From Pseudovibrio sp. Alg231-02 (lineage in GTDB: Bacteria; Pseudomonadota; Alphaproteobacteria; Rhizobiales; Stappiaceae), in NCBI RefSeq assembly GCF_900143565.1, contig NZ_FREX01000004.1, positions 321,786 through 385,785 on the forward strand: a DNA stretch of 64,000 bases, written 5' to 3'. Shown here one piece after another: positions 7,115 through 17,248 of the stretch (within the stretch, counting starts at the first letter, position 1; every line of letters begins with the position of its first letter). Below the pieces are notes generated by a model. That model saw only the letters and a program-made list of their open reading frames with translations, did no database searches and was not told where the DNA came from. The position numbers and the translations under genes are program-made.

Positions 7115-9961
7115 TCAGTCTTCCAAGGGTTTAAGTCCGAGATGTAAAGCCGTCTCCTGTAAATGGCTCAGCTCCTCATCCAGCATTGACAATACCGGAG
7201 TAAGCTTGATTTGATCGGCAGATAGGTCTCCGGCCATCATTTCAAGATCTCCAAGTAATTGCACGCTTCGAGTAAGATTGAAGTTGGAGACAGCTCCTTT
7301 CAAGCGGTGAGCGAGGTGCGCTAACATCTTCATGTCTCCAGCTGCGAAAGCCTGCTTTAGCTCTTCAACATCCTGGGGTGTCTTTGCGAAGAAGTCGGCA
7401 AGAATGGCCATAACATTGTCCTCGCCCATGTATCGAATGTCCTCTATCAGACCGGTTTTCACGGCATCGATAGAAGGAGCTGCGTCACCAATATCTTCTG
7501 AGAGCCGTTTATCCGCACTGACGTTTTGAAGAGCCGCAACAAGATTGCTCGGAGATATTGGCTTTTGAACAAACTGTGTGATGTTTGCTGCTTCCAGCGC
7601 ACTCATATCTCTGAGTTTATGAGCCGTAACCGCAATTAATCGAGGGAGTTTTTGATTGGCGCTTGTAAGCTCATGCATTCTGCGGGCGGTCTCAACACCA
7701 GTGATATCAGGCAGGTCCAGATCAAGCAGCACAGCATCAAACTGCTTTTCCTCATAAGCCTTCAAAGCTGCAGCTCCATCTTGCGCTTCGGTGACTTCAC
7801 ATCCCATCTTTTCCAGATAGCCACGGGCAACCATGCGGCTGACAGAGTGGTCTTCTACGACCAGCACGCTCAGCCCCAAATTTTGATCAATCTCATTCTC
7901 CTGGTCACTGGCAATTTCTGAAAGTGCTCCTTCTTCAACAGGCACGATCAGTTTAAAACAAGACCCGACTTCAGGTTCGCTTTCAACGGTCAGAATACCC
8001 GAAAGCGCTTCGGTTAAACGGCGGCAAACTGTGAGCCCTAACCCTGCGCTGAAGCGTTTATTGCCGTAGCTGTTTGGTTGATGCTCATAAACATCGAAGA
8101 TGTGCTCCAGCTGGTCTGCTGCAATGCCGATGCCAGTATCTGTAATTGAGAAGATGAGTAGGAATGTGCCTTCTTCTTCACTAGGTCGTTGATCTATCTC
8201 CCAAAAAACCCGGCCAGTCTCAGTGTACTTGACTGCATTGGAAAGAAGGTTAATCAATATCTGCCTCAACTTGGATGCATCCCCAAAGACAACGCGTGGG
8301 ACGAGCGGAGAGATTTTGATATCTAGGTGCAGGCCTTTCTCTATCGCATCCGTTTTTGCCAGATCAGCCACCTGCGCAATAAAGTCATCCAGTGAAAAGT
8401 GTAGTTTGTTGATATCAACGCGCTCTTCTCGGTATCGCTCGTAGTTCAGAAGATCATTAGCAATAGCCAGAAGATCTTGCGCAGATTTTCGTGCGATAGT
8501 CATGCGACCTTTGATTGGATCAGATACGTCATGTTCGATAAGGCGCAGCATGCCAATCACACCATTCAGCGGTGTTCGGATCTCATGGCTCATCACTGCA
8601 AGAAATTCAGATTTAGACCGTGTTGCCTGCTCCGCCTGCGCCCGTGCTTCATCACTTTGTCGAGCTTCCTCTAAGTATTGCTGGGTGCGTTCTTCAACTT
8701 TGTCTTCCAGCTCGCGTTTGCTCGTTTGCAGGTCTAACTTCAACTGATGGTTATGACGTACCTTGCCATAGAGAATTTCCACAGCACGCTCCAGTCCCCC
8801 AAGATCATCTCGGGAGGTTCTGTGAATCGCCTGCGTGAAATCATCTCTCGCAAGTGCAACAATTCCAGAAGCGATGGATCGCAAACGTGCAACAATTCTT
8901 CGATTGGCAAAAATGAATATGGAAGCTGCGACGCCAAGCACAATCAGCACAAGGCCCGAAAAACCAATCAGGATCCATTCCACCTTATAGCTCAGGCTCT
9001 TTTGTTGGCTTTCTGCGTATTCCTGATTGAGAACAATCAGAGATCCCAAACTGTGGGACAGCTCCTGAGACCTGATGCTCACGCTTCTACTTGTATCGAG
9101 CGCCTTTTGCCGCAAATCGATCTCACCCATCAGAATCTCTGTAAGTTCAGAGGGAGAGAAAATATCATTGAGTTCACTCAATCGTCGCTCAACCTGAGCG
9201 GCCCAATCCGGACCGCGAATGAGCAAGGCACGCCCTTCAAGCCGCTTCAATTGTGCAGTTGCGTCTTTCAGGAATTGTTCGCGCTCCTCCTTAGCAAGAG
9301 AAAAGCGTACGGTCTGCAAAAGGCTCTGAAGCGTGATTGCGGCCTGTCTGAATTCGATCATTCGTTCCAAAAGAAAGAAATCTTCATCAACCAGCTTATC
9401 AAGCTTCTGCTCTTTTTTTTCCTGACTTTGCTGGTCATAAAGAGACGTAATATCGATCGAAACACCCACTCGCGCATTGGAAACCAGATTATCACCAATG
9501 ACTGTCAGTTCAGACAGTGCTTCAAGCCCCTCCCGGCTCAGGGTTTGTAGCCGGACATCGAACGCTTTGATTTGGCGGGACAATCCAAGAAGGTTTTGTG
9601 TTTCTTTAACAAGAGCTAGTGCGTTATCACGAACAACCGTTGTATTGAACTTCGTCGCCTCCAAAGCAGAAACAGAGGTCAGATCTTGCTGTATGGTAAC
9701 CACTTCACTTTCAAGCTCACCGCCAAGGCGAATAATCTCACCTTCATGTTGTGCAAGCGAAAACTCGCGAGACAGCTGGGCCACTGTTTCTGATGAACGC
9801 CCCAATGCACCACTCGCCGTGGTCAGACGAATATTGCTTTGCATCAACGCCTGATAGGTTTGGCTCAGATACAGTACACTTCCAAAAGCCAGAATGGCGG
9901 TAAGAAGGGAGAGGCCTGCAAGTGTTGAGAAGATCAGCTTAATCTGTCTATCAAATCTCAC
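7115..9961 (-). CDS. torS: TorS-type hybrid sensor histidine kinase
   Basis: Unorthodox sensor kinase of 948 aa anchored in the inner membrane. A TM helix near residues 10-33 and a second near 330-352 bracket a long helical periplasmic domain; HAMP and coiled coil follow. The HisKA box FLAVMSHEIRTPLNG has phospho-His459. A HATPase domain with DTGIGIA and SAGLGLTVC comes next, then a receiver domain with Asp747 (VLLDLDLP) and a C-terminal Hpt domain with His885 (LAHRLKG). This His-Asp-His relay before TorR is the TorS architecture. The start is GTG at 9961 with AGGAG six bases upstream. The start codons of torS and torT are only 19 bases apart. Confidence 0.87.
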   Translation of the reverse strand: MRFDRQIKLIFSTLAGLSLLTAILAFGSVLYLSQTYQALMQSNIRLTTASGALGRSSETVAQLSREFSLAQHEGEIIRLGGELESEVVTIQQDLTSVSALEATKFNTTVVRDNALALVKETQNLLGLSRQIKAFDVRLQTLSREGLEALSELTVIGDNLVSNARVGVSIDITSLYDQQSQEKKEQKLDKLVDEDFFLLERMIEFRQAAITLQSLLQTVRFSLAKEEREQFLKDATAQLKRLEGRALLIRGPDWAAQVERRLSELNDIFSPSELTEILMGEIDLRQKALDTSRSVSIRSQELSHSLGSLIVLNQEYAESQQKSLSYKVEWILIGFSGLVLIVLGVAASIFIFANRRIVARLRSIASGIVALARDDFTQAIHRTSRDDLGGLERAVEILYGKVRHNHQLKLDLQTSKRELEDKVEERTQQYLEEARQSDEARAQAEQATRSKSEFLAVMSHEIRTPLNGVIGMLRLIEHDVSDPIKGRMTIARKSAQDLLAIANDLLNYERYREERVDINKLHFSLDDFIAQVADLAKTDAIEKGLHLDIKISPLVPRVVFGDASKLRQILINLLSNAVKYTETGRVFWEIDQRPSEEEGTFLLIFSITDTGIGIAADQLEHIFDVYEHQPNSYGNKRFSAGLGLTVCRRLTEALSGILTVESEPEVGSCFKLIVPVEEGALSEIASDQENEIDQNLGLSVLVVEDHSVSRMVARGYLEKMGCEVTEAQDGAAALKAYEEKQFDAVLLDLDLPDITGVETARRMHELTSANQKLPRLIAVTAHKLRDMSALEAANITQFVQKPISPSNLVAALQNVSADKRLSEDIGDAAPSIDAVKTGLIEDIRYMGEDNVMAILADFFAKTPQDVEELKQAFAAGDMKMLAHLAHRLKGAVSNFNLTRSVQLLGDLEMMAGDLSADQIKLTPVLSMLDEELSHLQETALHLGLKPLED

Positions 9962-9980
9962 CTTAGGCTCCTGATATTCA

Positions 9981-11054
9981 ATGAAGTTTCCAGTAACTCA
10001 ATTTGGCCAGTGCATCATCGCGACTGCAATACTATTGCTGTGCCTCCTCTCATTTGTAGGCCAAAGTACAGCACAGGACTTTGATTTACCTATCGAAGCC
10101 CACAAAATACCGTTTGATTTTTCAAGCCCTGCCCAATCGGCTACATACACTCCCTCCAAGGCTTCTGGAAAAGGCTTCTCCGTTTGCGTTCTCGTCCCTC
10201 ATATGAAAGATGAGTACTGGATAAGCGTTCACTCTGGATTTCAGGAGAAGGCAAAGCAACTACAGCTGAACTTTGATTGGCATGAAGCAGGTGGCTACCT
10301 AAATCTAGACCGTCAGGTAGAACAAATCCGCACCTGTGTTTCCAAAGGACACGATGCAATTGTAATTGGTGCTGTCAGTGCAAAAGCGCCTAAACTTCTT
10401 AAAGCTGTTTCAAAGGCTAGCCAACAAGTACCGGTTATCGCCCTTGTGAACGATCTTGCCTCTCCTGATTTGACTGCAAAAATAGCTGTTTCCTGGGAAC
10501 GTATGGGACAGATGCTGGGAGAGAAGATCGTCAGCGACTTGCCCAAAGGACCAGACCGTCAGTTCACGGTCAGAATGGTGTCAGGCCCCTCATCTTCTGG
10601 TTGGGCTCCTATTCTAGAAAGAGGCCTTAGAGAAGGGTTGAAATCTGATCGCATCACCGTCATCAAAAACTTTGAAGCAGACAGCGACTACCACAATCAG
10701 TTCCAACAAGTAGAAGCTGCTGTTGCAGAGTGCGGCCCCAACGACATCCTCGTTGGCAGCGCCCCTGCCGCAGAAGCTGCCATGTCCCTCATCAACCTTA
10801 TCCCCTGCGCATCGAAGCCAAAAATCTACGCAACCTATTACTCTCACGCAGTAAAACGCGGCCTCCGCTCAAGCAAAATCGCCGCATCAGTCGTAGATTT
10901 CCCCGTCCTCCAAGGCTGGCTCGCCGCCGACCAAGCAACAAAATTGCTGACTGGCTCTCTAAAAAACAAGCAAGTAGGCCCAACAATTCAAATTACGACA
11001 CCCAAAACGCTTCCAGCAGACAGGTGGGCTATTGTTTCTGAAGCTTTTAGGTAG
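9981..11054 (+). CDS. torT: TorT-like periplasmic TMAO-binding sensor protein
   Basis: Periplasmic binding protein of the type 1 (LacI/ribose-binding) fold, 357 aa, with an N-terminal signal peptide (IIATAILLLCLLSF, likely cut after STA). Family-typical stretches include FSVCVLVPHMKDEYW at the start of the first lobe, GHDAIVIGAVS, VPVIALVNDL and WLAADQATKLL. In E. coli TorT binds TMAO and then activates the periplasmic domain of TorS. Its position divergent from the hybrid kinase and close to torR supports the same role here. The short intergenic space means its promoter must overlap the 5' end of torS. The Shine-Dalgarno is poor. Confidence 0.8.
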   Translation: MKFPVTQFGQCIIATAILLLCLLSFVGQSTAQDFDLPIEAHKIPFDFSSPAQSATYTPSKASGKGFSVCVLVPHMKDEYWISVHSGFQEKAKQLQLNFDWHEAGGYLNLDRQVEQIRTCVSKGHDAIVIGAVSAKAPKLLKAVSKASQQVPVIALVNDLASPDLTAKIAVSWERMGQMLGEKIVSDLPKGPDRQFTVRMVSGPSSSGWAPILERGLREGLKSDRITVIKNFEADSDYHNQFQQVEAAVAECGPNDILVGSAPAAEAAMSLINLIPCASKPKIYATYYSHAVKRGLRSSKIAASVVDFPVLQGWLAADQATKLLTGSLKNKQVGPTIQITTPKTLPADRWAIVSEAFR

Positions 11055-11114
11055 TTTAGGTGTACTATTAATGCCATTGACGTTAACTCATGATGCTGTT
11101 AGTGCTCATCAAAA

Positions 11115-11142
11115 CGCCCACCTATCAAGTGATGGGTGGGCG
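11115..11142. terminator. Bidirectional terminator hairpin overlapping the end of the pentapeptide gene
   Basis: An 8-bp perfect stem (CGCCCACC 11115-11122 with GGTGGGCG 11135-11142, 12-base loop) separates torT from the convergent type VI operon and overlaps the last codons of its final gene. On the minus strand TTTT follows at once; on the plus strand the T-rich tract starts a few bases later. Confidence 0.6.
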
Positions 11143-12024
11143 GATGACTTTTCCTTTTTCGTTGATGACTTGGACGCTGGCCCATTGTTCTACGGAGAAT
11201 AAAGCTTTCCACTTTTCTTCTATGCGGGCACGGTTTACGTTTGCTTGCGAGAAGTTTGCGTTGGTGAGGTCGGCATCGTCGAAGACACTGTCAGTTAACA
11301 GGCAATAGCTCAGGTCAGGGCCGTGTGTGCTTGATTTCCCAATCAGGCCACCACTGCTCTTCATGCCCCGGAAATATGCTCCGGTTAGATCCAGCTGAAT
11401 GCTTCTGTCTTTCTTTCTGAGTAGCTTTCTTAGTTCAGACACCTTCTGCACTGATGCAATCAACTCCCCACGGGCACGAGCATGTTCTTTGCCGGCCATC
11501 AAGTTTGAGCGTTGTGCAGAGCTTGTGCTGCGAATGTGAGCGGCCAGAAGTTGCAGGACGTCCTGAAAGTGTTCATTTGGATTGGACTTTGCGATTTCTG
11601 AAAGGATCACAACACCGGCTTCACGCAAAGCGCCATTCCCGGATTCAAGGAGTTCTGCGGCTTTGGTGAACTGTCCCAAAACGTAGTTACGACGTGTTGC
11701 CTTAACTGCTGCGAAAGCTGAACTGGCGATATATGCGAGCAATAAAAACGCTGGAATTGCAACAAAAACAGTGAAGAGTGCACTCAGACCAGCTGCAACA
11801 TTGTAAAATACCGATGTTTGCTCAATTGGGGTGTAAGGCACGCCTTTGGGGATGGGTAACTGACTTCTAAACGTTTCAATCTTACCACCCGCAAGTACGA
11901 CAAGGTTACGCACCATGGAATACTCATCGGGAATGAGATTGAGATAGTCGCAAATCAAATAGGCTGGAATTGTCAGAAACCCGAGGGTTACCAGTATCAC
12001 AGCAATACGGAAACTATGCTTCAT
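11125..12024 (-). CDS. Two-TM membrane protein with pentapeptide repeats, end of T6SS operon
   Basis: A 299-aa protein, probably in the inner membrane. Hydrophobic segments lie near residues 8-30 (AVILVTLGFLTIPAYLI) and 75-103 (ALFTVFVAIPAFLLLAYIA). A central helical region follows (AAELLESGNGALREAGVVIL), then a C-terminal domain with A(D/N)LxX-type pentapeptides (LSYCLLTDSVFDDADL, TNANFSQANVNRARI). Pentapeptide repeats form a right-handed beta helix used for protein contacts. It starts 32 bases past vasI/tagO on the same strand, so it is probably co-transcribed with the T6SS genes. I do not recognise it as a core Tss or named Tag protein; an accessory, anchoring or effector-linked role is inference. 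Confidence 0.75.
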   Translation of the reverse strand: MKHSFRIAVILVTLGFLTIPAYLICDYLNLIPDEYSMVRNLVVLAGGKIETFRSQLPIPKGVPYTPIEQTSVFYNVAAGLSALFTVFVAIPAFLLLAYIASSAFAAVKATRRNYVLGQFTKAAELLESGNGALREAGVVILSEIAKSNPNEHFQDVLQLLAAHIRSTSSAQRSNLMAGKEHARARGELIASVQKVSELRKLLRKKDRSIQLDLTGAYFRGMKSSGGLIGKSSTHGPDLSYCLLTDSVFDDADLTNANFSQANVNRARIEEKWKALFSVEQWASVQVINEKGKVIRPPIT

Positions 12025-12056
12025 TGGAAAAATGCCTGTCTCAAAAAATCAAATTC

Positions 12057-12932
12057 CTACCAGTGACACGCCTTGCGAAGAGGCGGCAGCATCTCCTGAA
12101 GGTTTGCCAAGTCGAATAGGTAGGCACGCGAGCCCTCATCTGACACAACATCAAGTTGCACCCGATCCACGTTGGCCCAACGATTAATGTGTGCGATGCT
12201 GGTCAATCCACGCGGGCTGATAAGAATGCGTTTGCTTTCCGCGCTCTGCCAGACATCGTTGTCGACACGCTGATCGCGCAGCATAACGCGGATTGGAACC
12301 CGGCGTTTAACGTGTGGCTCATTAAGCACCAAGGCAACTGTTGTGATGTCTTCAACACAGGATAGCAGCAAGATCGCAGGCTTTTCCTCGATACCAGCAT
12401 CAACAGACTGCACCGCTTTCATGCTGAGGTAGACATTGGTTTCACCTGGCTGAATGACCGGTTGCTGTCCTTGTTCAGTTTGCAGTGCCTGTGCCTTCTC
12501 AGGGATTGCCCCATCACGTTGCTCCAGTGGTTGAGCAGGGATGCTCTCTTCCTGGATCTCATCCCACCTGAATATCGCGGGATGTCCGACTGCGCCAAAG
12601 CGAAACTGCCAGGTTAAATCCCCTGAAGATCGCGTTCGTTCCATCGCTTTCGCCTGCCGTTCTAAACGGCCCGCAGGTGCATTCACATTCTCAACGAACT
12701 CTGGATTGGGTTCTCCTGCAGATAAGACCTCAAGCGGGGTCTTAAGCAACTGGTCAAAGCACGACAAACGATTAACCCGACCAATGGTGAGAGTGCATTT
12801 TTCAACCACCTGCTTTTCCAAGGTGATCGTTTCTGCATAAGAGGTCGATGATAGAGAAATACTGGTAGGAGCCGCGATCAGGCCGGCCAGCGCTGCTGAA
12901 AAAATCGGGTGAGCAAACCTGCTAGTTCTCAT
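12057..12932 (-). CDS. vasI: Type VI secretion-associated protein, VasI/TagO family
   Basis: Exported accessory protein of the VC_A0118 (VasI, also TagO) family, 291 aa. The N-terminal signal (HPIFSAALAGLIAAP) leads into the family's short conserved region around CTLTIGRVNRLSCFDQL, where two cysteines may form a disulfide. The C-terminal half is predicted beta-rich. The open frame extends to 12980, but the ATG at 12932 puts the signal peptide at the N-terminus. It overlaps the last 11 bases of the sigma54-activator gene, indicating translational coupling. A role tuning baseplate or peptidoglycan-related steps is reported for relatives, but the mechanism here is unknown. Confidence 0.78.
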   Translation of the reverse strand: MRTSRFAHPIFSAALAGLIAAPTSISLSSTSYAETITLEKQVVEKCTLTIGRVNRLSCFDQLLKTPLEVLSAGEPNPEFVENVNAPAGRLERQAKAMERTRSSGDLTWQFRFGAVGHPAIFRWDEIQEESIPAQPLEQRDGAIPEKAQALQTEQGQQPVIQPGETNVYLSMKAVQSVDAGIEEKPAILLLSCVEDITTVALVLNEPHVKRRVPIRVMLRDQRVDNDVWQSAESKRILISPRGLTSIAHINRWANVDRVQLDVVSDEGSRAYLFDLANLQEMLPPLRKACHW

Positions 12933-14523
12933 GGTCGAATTCCATCGTTGGACAATTGAATTTGCTGAGTTTGTTGGCAAGGGTACGTTTTGGTATTTGT
13001 AGGAAATCCGCCATTTTGCTCCGATCCCCTTTGAACTGGGAATACGCGCTCCGTATCAAGTCTAGCTCGAAGTTCGAGACAACCGTGCGAAGTCCTTTTT
13101 CTGCCAGTAACAGATCATCGTATCCGTTCTCACCTACAACAGAATTGCTCTGAGCCCCGGACACAGCAGCAGTATCGAGTTGCTCATTCATGGCTTGTTT
13201 GAGAATACTTCCTGAAATTTCGTCAGTGTCATAAGCGAGAAAGACGGCCTTGATCATGCAGTTCTGCAGCTCACGGACATTGCCTTTCAGCTCTGCTGTT
13301 TCCAACAGGGAGACGGCTTCTTCACTCAGTGCTTTGGAGGTGTCTGCGTTACTAACAGCAATCTCCTGCAGGAAGTGGCGTGCGAGATGAACTCTATCGC
13401 CTTCGCGGCTACGCAATGGTGGTACGTCTATGGTGAGCTGCGTAATACGGTAGAAAAGATCGGCCCGGACCTTTCCGCTCTCAATCGCTTTTTTCAGGTC
13501 AACATGGGTGGCGCAGATGAGGCGAAAATCGACAGGCTCATCTTTACTTCCTCCCAGTGGACGAAGCTTTTTCTCTTGAAGAATACGAAGCAGTTTGACT
13601 TGAAGATCAATCGACAGATCACCAATCTCATCAAGAAACAACGTCCCGCCAGAAGCTCTTTTGACAAGACCGTCTCTATTTTCAGTTGCCCCGGTGAAAG
13701 CACCCTTTTTATAGCCAAACAACTCGCTCTCAATAAGGTTCTCTGGCAGAGCTGCAATATTTTCTGCAATGAAAGGTCCATCAGAAAATTGTGAGAGCCG
13801 GTGTAAGGATCGCGCAACGACTTCTTTGCCCGTCCCGGTCTCCCCTTGCACCAAAACCGCGTACTTGTTCTGTGCGTATTGGGCGATTTTCTCTCTGACC
13901 TGGGTTATCTGCGGTGAGCGTCCCACGAGGTTATCTGAGAGCATGGAGTCGACCTGCCCTTTTTGGTGCTTCGACTTTTCAACCTGCGTTTCTTCGGTTT
14001 TCAGCAGGTTCTCCAGAGAGACAAGCAAAGGGGACAGGTGGAAATATGAGCGCCATAACACATGCAGCGTGTGGTGCTCCTCCTGAAGTCTTGGAGTACT
14101 ACCTGTTGAAGTGAGCAGGAAAATGTAGACTTGATTGTATGCGTTATGACCTTCTGACGTTTCCAACAGTATCCGATGGGCAACGAGAGAGCCATGACGA
14201 CAGAACAGAGCTGAGCTCAGATCTTGTGTCTTCGCAGAAGATGGCGTCTTCCCAAAATAGAATGGCTCAGTCTGCAAGACATCCAGCTCACGGAAGCGCT
14301 CGGTGCCGACTTCATTGTCAAGCTGTGGAAGGCGGGCTACCGGTAGCCCGCCATCACATGCAAAAGGTATCAACTTGCGGCCAGTAATATCTGGCAAGTA
14401 AACAGCGATAGCTTGTGCTCTGGTTGACGCCAACACAGTCTTCAACATCATGGCGCGCAGTTCATTTTCTGACCTGCACGTCATCAATGTCATCAGAGCG
14501 TCTGTTGTAGAAGATGCCTCCAT
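12922..14523 (-). CDS. vasH: Sigma-54-dependent transcriptional activator (VasH-like)
   Basis: Bacterial enhancer-binding protein of 533 aa. The N-terminal half resembles a GAF-type sensor domain. The AAA+ domain has Walker A GETGTGKE at 227-234, the sigma54-contacting loop GAFTGA at 274-279 and the segment GGTLFLDEIGDL. The C-terminus ends in a Fis-type helix-turn-helix (RSKMADFLQIPKRTLANKLSKF). VasH proteins in T6SS loci switch on hcp/vgrG or structural operons. The frame is open upstream to 14658, but the ATG at 14523, eight bases past the clpV stop, avoids a long overlap. I see no sigma54 promoter between tssB and tssM, so its targets may lie elsewhere. Confidence 0.88.
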   Translation of the reverse strand: MEASSTTDALMTLMTCRSENELRAMMLKTVLASTRAQAIAVYLPDITGRKLIPFACDGGLPVARLPQLDNEVGTERFRELDVLQTEPFYFGKTPSSAKTQDLSSALFCRHGSLVAHRILLETSEGHNAYNQVYIFLLTSTGSTPRLQEEHHTLHVLWRSYFHLSPLLVSLENLLKTEETQVEKSKHQKGQVDSMLSDNLVGRSPQITQVREKIAQYAQNKYAVLVQGETGTGKEVVARSLHRLSQFSDGPFIAENIAALPENLIESELFGYKKGAFTGATENRDGLVKRASGGTLFLDEIGDLSIDLQVKLLRILQEKKLRPLGGSKDEPVDFRLICATHVDLKKAIESGKVRADLFYRITQLTIDVPPLRSREGDRVHLARHFLQEIAVSNADTSKALSEEAVSLLETAELKGNVRELQNCMIKAVFLAYDTDEISGSILKQAMNEQLDTAAVSGAQSNSVVGENGYDDLLLAEKGLRTVVSNFELDLIRSAYSQFKGDRSKMADFLQIPKRTLANKLSKFNCPTMEFDHEN

Positions 14524-14530
14524 ATCAATA

Positions 14531-17233
14531 CTAATGCGCCTCTTCCAAAGCGAGGTCTTCGGCTGGTTCCTCGTCAGCATCTGCCTCGTAGGCCGCTGCG
14601 AAAGTGAAGCCGTCTTCACCTTCCGGGCTGTCAATGGCAATCGCGGAAATCTGTTCACCGCGATGGCCAGCTTCTAACAGCTCAATAGACAACGTAGGCA
14701 ATAGCTGGCGTTGAATAACCTGATCGACAAGCCGGGCACCATTAGAGGCCACTCGGCACATTTGCGTTACACGTTCATAGGCCTCTTCACTAATGGAAAG
14801 CGCAACCTTCTGTGTGTCCTTCAAGAGCTGGATGAGATCAGCAAGACGCATTTGCACAATGTCTGCCAGTACTTCTTCAGATAGTGGCAGGTAAACCAAT
14901 GGTTCCATCCGCGCGAGGAGTGCGGGTTTAAAGTGCTGCGCAAAGAGCGGTGTAAGAGATTTCAGCATCGAGCCATGGCTTGGAACCTGACCATCTTCGG
15001 CACTTGCAACCCAGTTCTCAATCTGGTCTGAACCAAGATTACTGGTCAGGAAAAACACCACGTTGCGGCAATCGATAAGGCGCCCTTCCCCATCAGCAAG
15101 CTCTCCCTTATCAAACGCCTGATAAAACAGGTTAAGCACGTTCGGGTCGGCTTTTTCAACTTCATCAAGCAGCACGACAGAATAAGGCTTCTTGCGAATG
15201 GCCTCTGTAAGCACACCACCCTCTCCATAACCGACATAACCCGGAGGCGAGCCGATCAACCGGGAAACCGTGTGACGCTCCTGATACTCAGACATGTTGA
15301 TGGTGGTAATGAACTCTTCGCCACCGAATAATCGGCGCGAGACCTCAAGGGCTGTCTCTGTCTTTCCTACCCCAGAAGGTCCAGCAAGGAAAAACACACC
15401 AAGCGGTTGGCCTTTTTTGTGAAGATCAAGCCTCGATGCCCGCAAGCGTGCTTCAATTGCATCAATGGCGTGGTCCTGACCTTTGATTGCTTTCTTCATG
15501 GTTTCAGCAAGGGTCAGTAGACGATGGTAATCATCCTGCACCATGGAGTTGATCGGAATACCTGTCCAATCGCTTATGATTGCAGCAATCTCTGAAGGTC
15601 CAACTTCTACCGAAATCAGAGGCTCTGCCCCAGCTTCTTCAATCAGCGCATTCTTGTGGTTTGCAAGACTCGCACGGACTTCATCCAAGGCGTCTTCGTC
15701 GAGTGTTTCAGGTTGCTTCTGGAACAGATCTTCGCGGGCAGAAATGAAGTTTTCAGCTAAGGAAACTTGTGTTTCCAGACGTTGCGAAAGCTCCGCCTTA
15801 CGTGCTTCAAGCTCATTCAACTGGTCTGCGATGGCTTTGAGACGCTCTAATTGCTCAGGCTCCAATGGGCCTGTGTGCTGGTCGCGCTCCAGGCCTTCTC
15901 TTTCCCAGCTCAAGGTTTGGAGGCTTTGCTCAACATCTTGTAGTTCGACAGGAGGCGTATTGGCCCCAGCTCGAACGCGGGCACAGGCCGTATCCAGCAC
16001 ATCAATCGCTTTGTCTGGAAGCTGACGGCCAGTGATGTAACGCGCTGCCAGACGGACAGAAGCGCCAATCGCTTCTTCGGTGATGTAAACACCATGCGCA
16101 TCTTCGTAGGCTTTTTTGAGCCCACGCATGATGATGATCGCTTCATCAATGGTCGGTTCATCCAACTTCACCAATTGGAAGCGACGGGTCAGTGCAGGGT
16201 CTTTCTCAAAGTACTTTTTGTACTCAGACCATGTTGTTGCGGCAATTGTTTTCAGCTCACCTCTGGCTAGAGCAGGCTTCAGTAGGTTCGCAGCATCAGA
16301 ACCACCTTGATCACCACCAGCTCCAATCAGAGTGTGTGCTTCATCAATAAACAAGATAATCGGTTCAGGACTGGAGCGGACTTCGTCGATGACACCTTTC
16401 AGGCGCTTTTCAAATTCACCCTTCATAGACGCACCAGCTTGCAGCGCTCCGATATCCAGCCCCCAAAGGGAAACGTTGGCGAAATCTGCAGGGACGTCAC
16501 CATTCGCAATGCGCAGGGCAAGACCTTCGGCCAGTGCGGTTTTACCTACACCAGCTTCACCAACACAAATTGGATTGTTCTTTCGGCGGCGGCACAAGAT
16601 TTCGATAATCTGGCGGATCTCATTATCGCGGCAGAAGATCGGATCAATCTTTCCATCTTTCGCCAGCTGAGTGAAGTTGGTGCCGTATTTTTGAAGGAAG
16701 CCGTCTGCCCCCTCTCCTGCACCTGATGCTGTCCCCGGCATGGCACGATGATCTTTTTCGAAAGAGCCAGCCGTCAACGCTTCGAAATCGCGCAGCAAAA
16801 CATCAGATGAGACGCGCTCTAGCAGCGGGTAGTAGTCCATCTGCATATAGCGGCCACGCTCATTGAGCAGGGCAATGAGAACAGCACCAGAGCGGACGGT
16901 TTTCTCACCTTGCTCAACGGAGGCAATCAACCATGCATCCTGCAAGAGGTCCTGAAGCAGCGGTGAGAACGTTGGCGTGCGATCAGCTTCAACTCTGCGA
17001 TATCGGTTGAACGTTGCACGAAGGGCCTCGTTCAACTTGTCTGCATCTACATTCTGGCTTTGTACCAGTAATCTAATATCCACCGCAGGTTGTGAAACAA
17101 GTGAAATGAGGAAATGCTCAATTGTCACTTCCTGATGCGAGTTCGAAACGCAAAGGCTGGCAGCTTCTTCAATTGCCTGACGACAGCATGAGTTGAGACG
17201 CTCAATCAGCGCCTTGATTTCCAGTCGAGCCAT
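14531..17233 (-). CDS. clpV: T6SS AAA+ ATPase ClpV (TssH)
   Basis: Cytoplasmic Hsp100-type unfoldase that disassembles the contracted TssB/TssC sheath for reuse. The 900-aa protein has a ClpV-type N-domain (about residues 1-160), a first nucleotide-binding domain with Walker A GEAGVGKT from residue 225 and [13 protein letters not shown], a coiled-coil middle domain, and a second domain with GPSGVGKT at 618-625 and LLDEVEKAD. Length and domain order fit ClpV rather than housekeeping ClpB, and it lies inside the T6SS operon, 15 bases past tssL. All Walker motifs are intact, so it is probably active. Confidence 0.95.
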   Translation of the reverse strand: MARLEIKALIERLNSCCRQAIEEAASLCVSNSHQEVTIEHFLISLVSQPAVDIRLLVQSQNVDADKLNEALRATFNRYRRVEADRTPTFSPLLQDLLQDAWLIASVEQGEKTVRSGAVLIALLNERGRYMQMDYYPLLERVSSDVLLRDFEALTAGSFEKDHRAMPGTASGAGEGADGFLQKYGTNFTQLAKDGKIDPIFCRDNEIRQIIEILCRRRKNNPICVGEAGVGKTALAEGLALRIANGDVPADFANVSLWGLDIGALQAGASMKGEFEKRLKGVIDEVRSSPEPIILFIDEAHTLIGAGGDQGGSDAANLLKPALARGELKTIAATTWSEYKKYFEKDPALTRRFQLVKLDEPTIDEAIIIMRGLKKAYEDAHGVYITEEAIGASVRLAARYITGRQLPDKAIDVLDTACARVRAGANTPPVELQDVEQSLQTLSWEREGLERDQHTGPLEPEQLERLKAIADQLNELEARKAELSQRLETQVSLAENFISAREDLFQKQPETLDEDALDEVRASLANHKNALIEEAGAEPLISVEVGPSEIAAIISDWTGIPINSMVQDDYHRLLTLAETMKKAIKGQDHAIDAIEARLRASRLDLHKKGQPLGVFFLAGPSGVGKTETALEVSRRLFGGEEFITTINMSEYQERHTVSRLIGSPPGYVGYGEGGVLTEAIRKKPYSVVLLDEVEKADPNVLNLFYQAFDKGELADGEGRLIDCRNVVFFLTSNLGSDQIENWVASAEDGQVPSHGSMLKSLTPLFAQHFKPALLARMEPLVYLPLSEEVLADIVQMRLADLIQLLKDTQKVALSISEEAYERVTQMCRVASNGARLVDQVIQRQLLPTLSIELLEAGHRGEQISAIAIDSPEGEDGFTFAAAYEADADEEPAEDLALEEAH

Positions 17234-17248
17234 ACTCGATCTCCAAAA

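Noticed and set aside
8747-9550. A 267-codon plus-strand frame inside torS
   Set aside because: Shadow of the torS coding sequence; composition is not protein-like.
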